Positions 55,490-64,000 of a stretch of 64,000 nucleotides of DNA are shown here, in pieces. The notes beneath the pieces are model-generated. The model saw nothing but the letters and a program-made list of their open reading frames with translations, was not told the origin of the DNA and did not search any database. Every line of letters begins with the position of its first letter. The stretch's first letter is position 1. Origin of the DNA: Phytophthora hibernalis (Eukaryota; Oomycota; Peronosporomycetes; Peronosporales; Peronosporaceae); contig JAAKBF010000027.1 of the NCBI GenBank assembly GCA_012656075.1, forward strand, positions 124,001 to 188,000, given 5' to 3'. A program made the position numbers and the translations under genes.

Positions 55490-55943
55490 CCTGGACGTGG
55501 CTGGGTGTCCGACACAATCGGCGACTGACGCTCAATCGGTACACATGCGGCTACGCGGTTCCAAGACCAATCAGTGCGGGCACGCAACAGCTCGAATGCT
55601 GTATCGTTCAGGTCACGCCTTCCTGTGCCCTGTCTTCGGTGCTCTTCTTCTACGATCAAGACAAGACCTCCCTCCTGGTATACCAGCGGCAGTGTACCTG
55701 GGACGCACCGGCCACCCGGCGTGTATTTATATTGAATAGCTCTAAATATTCAGCCCGCACTCTTTCCGTGCCGGGGGTGCAACGCACATGTATCGGGCAG
55801 GCGTGGACGCCATGACGATTCATTTTCACAGCCGGTGGGTTTCGGAGACCTTCAAGACCTACACCAACCTCTGCGCGGAATCCGTCACTTCCTTCGCTGC
55901 TAACATGGTCACCGGCTCCAAGGGTGACTCAACTCTTCACTAG
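55490..55943 (+). pseudogene. Crypton-type tyrosine recombinase, C-terminal fragment
   Basis: One reading frame with two stops: RLRGSKTNQCGHATA, LYRSGHAFLCPVFGALLL and AAVYLGRTGHPACI, then after TAG/TAA HSFRAGGATHMYRAGVDAM, FHSRWVSETFKTYTNL and a stop at 55943. The HxxR box (HSFR), the following H/W (FHSRW) and the Tyr (FKTYT) match the catalytic end of tyrosine recombinases as found in Cryptons. A segment between the two halves appears deleted. The N-terminal half is missing and replaced by the PiggyBac-like relic. Cryptons move as DNA circles by recombination. Confidence 0.72.
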
Positions 55944-55979
55944 TGGGCATATGCCGCATGACCCACAATGGGGGCTCCG

Positions 55980-56300
55980 CTCCCCTCGTCCTTTTTGGAT
56001 GAGCGGATGGTCATGCACATATTCCCATTAATGAACTACGATGTTTTACCCCCAAAGTTGTGGAAAGGTTCATTTCCTGGAGGCACGAGAGGAAATAGTG
56101 CTTTACACATATGTGATGTGGTGCACATATCAGGTGCGAGCCACCCACTGCGAGCTCTCAGTTCAGCTTTCGACCAAGACACGAAAGCCCAGCTAGTTTA
56201 AGACCCGCCTCTCCTCGTCCCTTTTTGGATGAGCGGATGGTCATGCACATATGCCCATTAATGAATTACGATGTTTCACCCCCAAAGTTGTGGAAAAGAG
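55980..56300 (+). repeat. Pair of 90-bp direct repeats after the Crypton fragment
   Basis: Units at about 55980-56070 and 56212-56300 share ggatgagcggatggtcatgc and cccccaaagttgtggaaa, spaced by about 140 bp of unrelated sequence. They lie just after the recombinase stop, so they may belong to the Crypton 3' region or mark a tandem insertion. Confidence 0.75.
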
Positions 56301-56339
56301 AAGTTTACACGATAGTGGCTTTGACCCTCCGAAGGCACA

Positions 56340-56455
56340 TGGCACGACCGATTGCCATGGCACGACGCCGTGCCATTTCATGGCAGCGCAAACCTATTCA
56401 CTGCTATGTCTCCACCGATAGAATTTGAAGTGGCACAAAATGGCACGAAATGGCA
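56340..56455. repeat. Short degenerate TGGCACGA-type repeats
   Basis: atggcacgac, ccatggcacgacgccg, gtggcacaaaatggcacgaa and similar words recur several times. Simple internal duplication, no gene. Confidence 0.5.
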
Positions 56456-56517
56456 GGCGTGGCTCGCGGTTAGAACCCGGCCTTAGACTAGTTTTAGCAC
56501 TGGTATTTGATTACAAA

Positions 56518-56806
56518 TGGAAATTACTAGCGGTACAAACTACCAAGAGGGGTGAACGCCAACTCGCTCGGCAAGCCGAAACAACGCCTGCGGTTTAGAG
56601 ATCCGTGTGCACAGCACGCGGGCTTAAACCCAGGACCAAGCAGGATCACACCTAGCTCGGCTTAGGGTTGTGTCACCGCTCTCAGAGTTTTCAAGGGTGA
56701 GGCTCGGGTGTAGTTTCGCTGTCGGTATCACCGACTTTCATGATTTGTAGCAAGATGACATCCCTCCTCAAGACGACTTGAAAGTTGATACGATGTAGAA
56801 AAAGGG
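56518..56806 (-). repeat. Dispersed repeat family A, copy 2
   Basis: Inverted match of 686-1125 without the 165-bp extra segment found there. Confidence 0.65.
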
Positions 56807-56927
56807 ACCAGGTCCACAAGTATTATGTTTCAGTAGATTCTGGTTTTATACCTGTAACACGCGTCATTACAAATAGGCGCCTCGGAAAAAGCGCAATTCA
56901 TTGTTTCAGATCGACTCTTTTAAGAGT

Positions 56928-56984
56928 CTGAGGTCCCGAAAATAAAAAAATCGACTTTTTCGGGACCTCTGCTACTCCTCGAGT
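56928..56984. repeat. Inverted repeat gaggtcccgaaaa
   Basis: gaggtcccgaaaa and ttttcgggacctc face each other across about 17 bases. Part of an unclassified AT-rich stretch. 56997-57045 is inversely related to 60672-60722. Confidence 0.6.
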
Positions 56985-57461
56985 TTGTACATATTATGTA
57001 CAGTACAGATTAAATTGGCACACCTGATAGCATCCGTGGACAATGGACGTATGAGTAACGGTACTACCAGTTGTAGTACCGTAACTGTGCTAGTAGTACC
57101 GTCATATGAACGGACGTACCGACTTGAAGCAGGTCAAGAACAGCGCGCTAGGCTAACATGTATTTAGCACGATCAACTCGTTAAAGCAATCATGGCTCAA
57201 ATTTAGGGTGTTTTAATAGGTTCACAGCTTTAGAAGCTACTCGATGGGTTGAAGCGGTTGGCAAACATACGTCAAAAGTGTAGGGGTAGAATTTCTGAAA
57301 TGAGATCTGCATTACCTCTTGAGGGGACCTCCATTTGCCTAGTGTTCACCATATAAGATTAATTGACAACGTATATATATTCTCTATTGTCACTTGCAAA
57401 CGACTATTTGTGAAATTGTCCTGCACAACATTATGGTAAGTTACGGCATTCTCAGGAGATT

Positions 57462-57690
57462 AGAGAACTGTAGTTTCTGGAGCTATTCAAACTCTGGAGA
57501 TATTTTTGATTTTGCTCCACGATGATCGTCCAGATACCATTTTTGAAAATGTAGTTCTTTGGGTATCCAGTCTGGAGTGAGACGGATTCAAAAATCAACA
57601 TGTCGCGAAATAGCGCCTTGGAGCAACGGGAGGGGGGCTCGATAACTCCATGGAGCTAAAGGGTTACACACAGGTTACGGTTTACTGAAT
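57462..57690 (+). repeat. Dispersed repeat family H, copy 2
   Basis: Direct match of 38302-38470, with about 40 extra bases (gaaaatgtagttctttggg and gcaacgggaggggggctcga). It begins with the sequence that ends the other copy in inverted form. Confidence 0.65.
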
Positions 57691-57840
57691 TATCGGTTGA
57701 TCCTTCCTACTAGGAAGTTCCTAGTAGGAAGGATCGACCGATAAATCAGTCTAGTAGGAAGGATCAACCGATAAATCAGTAAACCTAGGAAGTTCCTAGT
57801 AGCAAGGATCAACCGATAAATCAGTAAACCTAGTATCCGT
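57684..57840. repeat. Palindrome and tandem repeats around aaggatcaaccgataaatca
   Basis: 33-bp arms at 57684-57716 and 57718-57750 form a palindrome with two mismatches centred on 57717. Two more copies of the core follow at about 57758 and 57808. The same core recurs twice in tandem at 58858-58925, on the other side of the psq/pogo relic, so these are probably its multiplied terminal sequences. Confidence 0.8.
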
Positions 57841-57874
57841 GTCGGACATATGCCGGACCACTTAGCGATTTATA

Positions 57875-58640
57875 TCATTTTTGGTATGCCTGTCGATACA
57901 GCCCTGGACAGATTTTGAACCACCCAGCTTTAATATTGAGTTTTGTATGCAGCCTGCTTACACAACTACCGAGAGCGTGCAACCATCGGTCGCTTGCTAC
58001 CCAACCTCCTGCTGGTTCACTCGCTGCGCGCACTGGGCAGTGGTTCGCAGTGCCCCTTCGCACGTTGTGCTGCAGCTCGTTCTGCCTTGCCCTTTGGGCA
58101 GATACCCCCCACACGGCCTCGCCCTTGAGGGAAAATACCCGTCTCATCACAGTTCCAGATGCGATTGGGCTTGCCCAATAAGTCCAGCTTCTCCATGTCG
58201 CTCTGGAGGTTGTTGAAGTGATGCAAGACGACATCTACTGTAGAAGCTGAAGCACGGTCAATGTCCAAAAGCTGAGCAGTGTGATTTGACAAGTCAGGGT
58301 GTTTGGCAAGCCAGCGCTGAGTGAATTTGTCATTAGGAAGTCATCAGTCAATGGACTCGTCCCCGTCGTCTCCGACACCACTCGGAGCAACCCGCGCAGC
58401 TCTTCAAACCCCACGCACATTCCATGCAACGCGCGGTAGCTTACCATCTCAACGACGCCTCGGTCAGCGCCTTCAGTAATGTAGACCAGCTGAGGCCCTC
58501 TGCGAGCTTCGAGCGGTAAAAGCCCCTTGATCCGCTGGTGAAGGGGCCCACGAGAGACGCCGTAAGCCTTGGCGGTCTTGCGCTCACTCAGACCGCCAGT
58601 GACAGCGGCAATAGCAGCCTCCACGTCTCAACTGGGACCT
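57875..58640 (-). pseudogene. psq/pogo-type DDE transposase relic
   Basis: Read right to left. 58624-58235 has a Psq-type HTH (AIAAVTGGLSERKTAKAYGV, SRGPLHQRI) and a spacer. A frame change near 58290 leads to LDIDRASASTVDVVLHHFNN and the first catalytic motif RIWNCDETGIF (about 58150). The sequence stays open to 57875 (GWFKICPGLYRQAYQ) but later catalytic blocks are missing. It is bracketed by the gatcaaccgataaat repeats at 57684-57830 and 58858-58925. DDE_1 transposases of this type cut at TA sites. Confidence 0.75.
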
Positions 58641-58857
58641 TGGTCATTGGGGAAGCTTCTGCGAGCTGTTGTGGCGTCAAAATGGATCAGAGAAAAGCAC
58701 TGGGGGACTTGTTCGAAAGCTGGCTCTTTCCTCCGACTGTTTGCGTGATTTTCAGCACCCGAATGCTATTATTTGTGATAATTCGCGACGATCGCTAGGG
58801 TGGTATTGACTTGAATTTGTATGTGAGGCTGGTGGTCCGAAATATCCCGGCACGGAT

Positions 58858-58980
58858 TGGAAGGATCAACCGATAAATCAACAAATTCTTTTTTTCTGGA
58901 CGAAGGATCAACCGATAAATCAACAAATTCTTTTTTCTTGACGTGCATGTGCCACTGGGACATGCACGTCCAGAAAAAGG
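58858..58980. repeat. Right-hand tandem repeats of the psq/pogo element
   Basis: Two tandem units of gaaggatcaaccgataaatc plus aacaaattctttttt (58860-58930), followed by an inverted pair cgtgcatgt/acatgcacg around ccactggg. The unit is related to the palindrome on the left of the transposase. Confidence 0.75.
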
Positions 58981-58984
58981 AGCC

Positions 58985-60250
58985 GATCTGTGGGACAGTC
59001 CCAGAACTGCCGACACATTCATTTTCCGACTTACTACAGTAATTTGCGTGAATAAGAAACGGGTGTACAACTTATATCCTGCAAAACTTTATATAATGCC
59101 AGACGGGAAGGAGATGGGGGAGGGAACTTAAACATTAGGTTGCTCGCTTTGTTCTTTACGCACTCCTTATACTCCCTGTCAACCCATATATATCAGGCGT
59201 TGCCTATTCACGCATATTACTGTATTGCAATACTATCAGATTTGGCAGTAGACGGTAGCGACAGTCCAAGCTGCAACCATCATTTGACGCAAAACAGCAG
59301 GTATTATTATAATAATACTGTAATCGTAACCATCTGATACTACGGTACCGGATATTCTTTGTTAAAGATACTACACCGCTCCGTTTATGTACACCAAGTC
59401 GACCGGGACTCATACTTTTCTCCAAATTCTTTGTATAAGCTTACCCCAGTTTCTTCTTCTTCATGTAGTAAGCTCGCTGTCTGCGTCCACCGCTGGAAGT
59501 GTCTTCCGTGCCCTCGCCCACTGCCGCTTCGTTGGCGTCCACGCCAGTCCTGCCGTGGATCAGAAGGCGGTGTTCGGTGGCTACCACTACCGCCGCCTTA
59601 CTCACACAACTAGTCTGACCTAGACACGCACGGCGTACGACAGTGGCGTTCCTCGTGTGTCCGCGAGGCAAGAAAGTGCTGACACAATAGCTCTATGCCA
59701 AGTCGCTCAGTGCGCGGTGCCGGGGCTAAACTACCGGGGCTAGACTACCCTCTCTTTGGCCACCTAACACTGCTTCTGCGGGCTGGTTACCGACGACTCT
59801 ACGGGGCTAGCTCCCGCCTCTCTCACTGCTCAGTCGCCTCCTTCACCAATTCGTCGGCTGCTTCTCTCCGGGCACTTCAGTCACTTGACTAGCGGTGGCT
59901 GTATTGGTCGTTATCTGTATGCCAAGCCGGCACACTAATTCTGTCTGCGGCGGCACTTGTCTGCTGCTCCGCAAATCTTGCTCTGCCCTACTGATTCCTA
60001 CACATGCACTTCACTCGTCTCTGGGTCCTTATCCGGCAACTGCGGCTCTCCGCGAGAAGATCTCAATGCCGTACAGCCGTACGGGGTCCCGCTGGCTGGA
60101 TCTTGGTTGCTCGCTGAGGGTTCGCCCATCACGCGACTCTCCGTGGTCTTCTTTGCTGCTCCTTCTCGATCGTGGGCGGTTGGGGCAGAGGAGATGCTCC
60201 AAACGGATTTCACCCTCTTACTATGTATTAATACAAACGATGGATATACA
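58985..60250. other. No supported gene; contains an inverted-repeat arm at 59240-59340
   Basis: 59240-59340 (gacggtagcgacagtccaag, then aaacagcaggtatt) matches 60555-60650 in inverted orientation, which may delimit a further non-autonomous element of about 1.4 kb. The frames at 59360-60260 on both strands show no domain. Confidence 0.5.
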
Positions 60251-60251
60251 G

Positions 60252-60416
60252 ATTGACCTGTCCTAAATGATACCTGACAAAGCTGATACACTGCTATATA
60301 TGATACGAAATCGATCCACCGACTTGGTAGTTAGTAACATGTATGGAGTAAATCTGATACCTGTCGAACCTGATATCTGATAGCCAATTTGGCGGGATTT
60401 GATACTACCTAGCCGG
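60252..60416 (+). repeat. Dispersed repeat family I, copy 2
   Basis: Direct match of 43985-44160. Confidence 0.75.
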
Positions 60417-60933
60417 GGTTAAAGTAGTTCGTAATGGATGCCTCAGTAGTTTTCTCTTCTTGGTCGATACAAATGTCCTCGGGCACTCGTAGTTGTAGCT
60501 TCCAAAGGTCTTTCAGCAGCTTTTCATCGAGTTCAGGGTGCTCGGGCAGCAAAATGTAGTACTGTAATATCAGATGGTTACGATTATTACCTGCTGTTTT
60601 GGATCAAGTTGTGGTTGTAGCTTGGACTATCGCTACCGTCTGCTGCCAAAATGATAGTATCGCTATACCTGATACGGCCGTTGTCCACGGATGCTATCAG
60701 GTGTGCCAGGTTAATCTGTACCGAATTCCCTATGTCAAGGCATACACTTTTTCTAGCCAATGGGCAGTCATAATATGACGGTATTCGAATGACGTAATTT
60801 TTTTGACTTACGTCATTCAAATATCGTGCACCCTATGTCAAGGCATACAGCCGAGTAATCTGTTCCATTATTCCAGATCGCCTTCTCGTGAAACCAACAG
60901 CGAGCGAGCTGGTCCAGTGTTTCAGTTCGCCAT

Positions 60934-61555
60934 TTGATGGCTCTAGTTCAGAAGAAGCGTCCAAAAGGACGACCGCGACTACCAGGCGGCGACGGGCGGA
61001 CGGAAAGTAAAAAAGCAACATCGTTCCCGGCTGAGGAGAAGCTGCGGGTTTTGAGCGATTTAGCTGAGCATGGCGATATCGCTGCTACAATCAAGAGCTT
61101 TTACCCTGACTTGACGCCTGCTAACATAAATAGTCGTCGGACACGCGTGACGTCGAAAGAGACTCCAAATAGAGGCCCTGCGCAACCAGACGGGCGGCTC
61201 AAGCAAACGCAAGACACGAAAAGTCGGACTGGGCACAATACATGTATTGCCTAAAGCACAAGAGGAAGCATTGGTTCGGTGTGTGAACGAGCTCCGGGGA
61301 TGGTGTACCCGTTACATCGATCATGCTTTCTATTCAGGCTCATGCAGAGGAAAAGACGCTGTGGAGTTAACCTTTAAGGCGTCTTGGTGTTGGCAGAAGC
61401 ATTTCAAGCAGCGTCATCTACTGTCACTTCGTTGTAAAACGCGTCAAGGGCAAATTCAACCGCCTGAACTTGCACGAATTGCAACGGAATTTGCAAAGGA
61501 GGTGAATCGAAAGGCGGCCGAGATTGGTGCAACCCGCATGATCAAACAGGTTTGA
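60934..61555 (+). pseudogene. Pogo-like transposase, DNA-binding half
   Basis: Begins at ATG 60934 (MALVQKKRPKGRPRLPGG, an AT-hook-like GRPR motif), then a HTH (SFPAEEKLRVLSDLAEHGDI, AATIKSFYP). A frame change near 61245 leads into a CENP-B/Tc5-type second HTH (KAQEEALVRCVNELRGW, ASWCWQKHFKQRH, LARIATEFAKEVNRKA), ending MIKQV-stop at 61555. It would bind the TIRs. The first catalytic block expected next is absent. Confidence 0.75.
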
Positions 61556-62095
61556 TTTAAGGGTAATTATTTTAGCCACTTTATAATTTTCAGCTAGCCA
61601 CTTTTAAGAGTGCCGTTCCAAATAGCCACTTTCTGCGTATCGGCTAGATACTTGATGGTCGTACTTAGCCGAACTTCGACGGTACTAAATTTTGGCGCAC
61701 TTTTGGTCGGACGTTTGGTCCTCTTCCTGCGGTTTAAGATCCCATGGTAGAATACTACACCCTGATCCCTCAACCCCCTTCCCAGCCAACTTAACCCTAA
61801 AGACCCCCTCTACCTCTCCCTCAGGGGGAGGCTTGTTGGCGACCGAGCGCAGCGAGGTGCTCCCGTCAGAGAGCACCTCCCTGATATAAAGGTTTTTATT
61901 TTGTAAAAAAACGGAAGGGTTTTGCTAAATAACGGATTTTATGTATTTGATTCGTAATTATAGCAGCTTGTTTCAGTATCTTCCAAAAAACTCTAGCAAG
62001 GAAAGGAAGCAAGAAGCAAGACGGTATGGGTTCGGTGTGGTGGCAAATCAAAAGAACCCTATATAATGTGTAATTACTGTATTTTATTTTAGGCT
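61556..62095. other. Non-coding replacement inside the pogo transposase
   Basis: About 540 bp starting ggtttga and ending attttattttag, so it formally has GT and AG ends. However, the DDE block of roughly 100 residues that should lie here is missing, so it is better explained as insertion plus deletion than as a simple intron. It holds a hairpin gaggtgctc/gagcacctc near 61853-61880. Confidence 0.5.
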
Positions 62096-62109
62096 GGTGG
62101 AACAGCTAT

Positions 62110-62654
62110 TTGACAAATGAGGTTTTTAACTTTCACATTGCGAACCGCCTCGCTCCGCAGGAGCCAATACTGTTGCTGCTCGACGATTTCTCTGGACATT
62201 GGTCCGAGGAAGTCGTCGATTACGCAATATCGATTAATGTGACGATCCTCAAGGTTCCACCCAATTTGACTTCGGTTTCGCAGCCCGTGGATGCTACGTG
62301 GAATGGCCGCTAAAAGCACGACTACGCAATTTGTGGATTAGTGACCTACGAAAGCAACTACGAGCCGGCATGACTGGTAAAACGTTCAAGATGGTGGCGC
62401 CTGGGCGAAAGTATCTATGCAGCTGGATACATATCTCGTGGGGCGATATTTCACCAGCAATCATTATTTCAGGGTTCAAAAGCGAACTACTTGATCAATC
62501 AACCATGGACAGCTTGGAAGAGAAAGTTGAAGTTGAAGACGCTACGGACATTGTCCGTGAAGCCATTCGTGCAGATCTAGTTTATGAAGAGGTTGGTGAG
62601 CTCAGCTTAGATGATGATTTTGATGAGGTGTTTCACGCCGTGGCGTCAATTTAA
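62110..62654 (+). pseudogene. Pogo-like transposase, C-terminal half
   Basis: Reads TNEVFNFHIANRLAPQEPIL, then the second catalytic Asp block LLLLDDFSGHWSEEVVDYAI and ILKVPPNLTSVSQPVDATWN, typical of DDE_1 transposases. A frame change near 62305 leads to PLKARLRNLWISDLRKQL and a long acidic C-terminus ending EVFHAVASI-stop at 62654. The acidic tail is well preserved and resembles that of the 44-46 kb pogo element in kind. Confidence 0.8.
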
Positions 62655-62814
62655 CTACATAATAAAATAACACTTTTCGATTTTCACTACTTGAAGTACA
62701 TAATAAAAAATGTGTCAGTGGAATTTCACTCGAGAGTTCATTTGGCCGGGACAGGATATTGCACGCTTATGCACCTCACATTGGGTGTATGTCTTGACAT
62801 AGGGAATTCGGTAT

Positions 62815-63395
62815 TGATATTGCTTCTCCTATCTTCACTCCCGTAGAGTCAAGTGGGGCGACCGACTGGTGGTGGCACGCGCCATTGGAGAAGTGAAAAA
62901 TACTGCTGTATCCCTTAACCTTTACTCACCAGGTCGAAAGCAAACAGGTAGACAGGAGAAAAGCATACTAGTATAGGCGTTTGTATTGAAATCCATATGG
63001 TGCTCAAGAGAAAAGTCAAATTAAAGTTGAGGATATTTACACACCCCAGATAGCATGAGCGAAGGGATCATCGAACCGGAGAGTATGGAAGCAGGTTTCG
63101 AGTAACCGAATGAACACTAGAGCTTGTGTCGCGGAGGTGTGTCAAGCCGGCATATCACTTTCAGAAGCATGCGAACGTGTGGGTGTGCAATCGGAAGGAC
63201 CCTTCCAGCCGTACCGAAGAAGTGCCGGACACCTTGTAGCGTGTTGAGAATCGATGATCCGCGTAGCGGCCGCCAACATCAAATCCATATTGAAAGCCGT
63301 GCACGATAAATTCAGAAATTACTTGAATGCGGTCATCGTCGGTGACGTCCCAGAGCCATGGCTAAATTCCCCGACGTGATGTCCATGCCGTCCAC
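62815..63395. other. No firmly supported gene; possible DIRS recombinase remnant on the minus strand
   Basis: The minus strand around 63230-63330 reads DDRIQVISEFIVHGFQYGFD, which could belong to the recombinase that follows RNase H in DIRS-like elements, but no catalytic residues are visible. The rest is non-coding. Confidence 0.3.
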
Positions 63396-63399
63396 TTTG

Positions 63400-64000
63400 T
63401 CATCGCAGCAGAGTACTTGGTGAAGGCCGAGTCGGCAACGGAATGCTCGCGGAGATATTGCGCCAGAGCGCCGAGAGTCCGTGGACGTCTATCGTCGGTG
63501 ATACCTGCGTCCAACCACGAGTTAGTTCTTCGAACTGGATAGCGTAAGAAGGGTGAGCGGCAATGCGTGAACCGGCGTCTGTGCGGGTGTTGTCGACCCC
63601 AGCGATATGGGAGGCCGAGAAACGGAGGTTGAGATATCTCTCCCAGTATCCCAGGAGCCTGATAATGTCTTGGGCACGCGTGTTACGTGACGCGAGGCGA
63701 TTTTGCCAGGCCACAACCGATGTATTGTCGATACGGAAGTGTATGTGAAGGGGGCGACGTCCATCAGCAGCACACTCGGACCACCGTGGACCCCATTCGT
63801 GGGTAGCAAATGAGCAGGAGAGCAATTCCCAGAAATTTTTATTGAAACCATTGGCTTCCGCAGCCTTGAAGCGCGCAATAAGCCGAATTTCATGGGGCGA
63901 AAACCGGTAAGTCAACGCAATGTTGGTCTTCGTATCGAGCGCACAGTCCATGGTCGCATGCGTCCATCTCAACGACAACGTCGGGCTCCGGGAGATTGTT
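63400..64000 (-). pseudogene. DIRS-like retroelement RNase H region (truncated by window edge)
   Basis: Minus strand, entering from the right edge. MDACDHG near 63955 (first catalytic Asp) is separated by a frame change from YRFSPHEIRLIARFKAA and FWELLSCSFATHEWGPRW. Then come FRIDNTSVVAWQNRLASRN (Asp), RAQDIIRLLGYWERYLN, FSASHIAGVDNTRTDAGSR and LTRGWTQ. The spacing and the DNTS and DAGSR motifs match the RNase H of tyrosine-recombinase retroelements (DIRS/Ngaro type). RT would lie to the right outside the window. Confidence 0.65.

Larger units (their letters stand above)
60721..62811 (+). mobile_element. Pogo-like DNA transposon with TA target and duplicated left terminus
   Basis: The ends CCGAATTCCCTATGTCAAGG (60721) and its near-exact inverse (ending 62811) are flanked by TA on both sides (60719-60720 and 62812-62813). 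A second copy of the terminal word ccctatgtcaaggcatac occurs at 60831, before the transposase. A hairpin (attcgaatgacgtaa/ttacgtcattcaaat) lies between them at about 60783-60822. The transposase is split into 60934-61555 and 62110-62654. Confidence 0.8.

Noticed and set aside
61556..62095. 540-bp spliceosomal intron in the pogo transposase
   Set aside because: GT and AG ends exist, but the protein block expected between the halves is missing, so splicing would not restore the family sequence.

Overview
The window looks like oomycete nuclear DNA, most likely a Phytophthora-type genome. The evidence is a secreted, Thr/Pro-rich, membrane-anchored GH17 beta-1,3-glucanase, Inr-like start-site motifs close upstream of two genes, short (60-150 bp) GT-AG introns, and the mix of transposons (Helitron, chromodomain Gypsy, dual-RNase H Gypsy, PiggyBac-like, pogo/psq, mariner, Crypton, DIRS-like, RNase H-bearing non-LTR element). 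The species call is inference; no search was possible.

Only three host protein genes are supported. They are the C-terminal end of a cation/Ca2+ exchanger at the left edge (3-473, +), an intact GH17 glucanase (40381-42057, +), and an arrestin-fold gene convergent with it (42402-43493, -). The arrestin gene has one intron and two apparent single-base deletions. These last two genes form a small gene island of about 3.5 kb; nearly everything else is old, broken and nested mobile DNA.

Layout: 0.5-10.3 kb holds a decayed Helitron (about 1.4-6.8 kb, -) with related direct repeats beyond both ends, followed by non-autonomous TIR elements. 11-19.6 kb holds three Gypsy remnants (gag +, pol fragment -, chromovirus gag-protease -) with a pogo transposase scrap embedded. 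20-27 kb holds MITE pieces and two oppositely oriented non-LTR fragments between inverted repeats. 28-31.4 kb holds a PiggyBac-like transposase relic (-) with six recognisable introns, five carrying a shared short motif. 33-37.8 kb holds a coiled-coil Gypsy gag (+) facing a dual-RNase H Gypsy pol (-). 39.5-40.1 kb holds a hAT-like MITE with a perfect 8-bp target duplication just upstream of the glucanase. 44.2-46.6 kb holds a pogo element with perfect 25-bp TIRs invaded by a mariner. 47.3-52.5 kb holds a structurally complete but mutated chromodomain Gypsy with 216-bp LTRs and a GTTCC target duplication. 53.5-63 kb holds a second PiggyBac-like relic, a Crypton recombinase fragment, a psq/pogo relic between palindromic repeats and another pogo element. 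The right edge is a DIRS-like RNase H fragment.

I found no array, operon-like cassette or gene cluster that amounts to a clearly new biological system. The best candidates for something undescribed are the shared motif in the PiggyBac introns, the palindromes next to the host genes, and several non-autonomous families with definable ends. All coding assignments rest on reading motifs by eye; domain names come from family knowledge, and exact ends of decayed elements are approximate.
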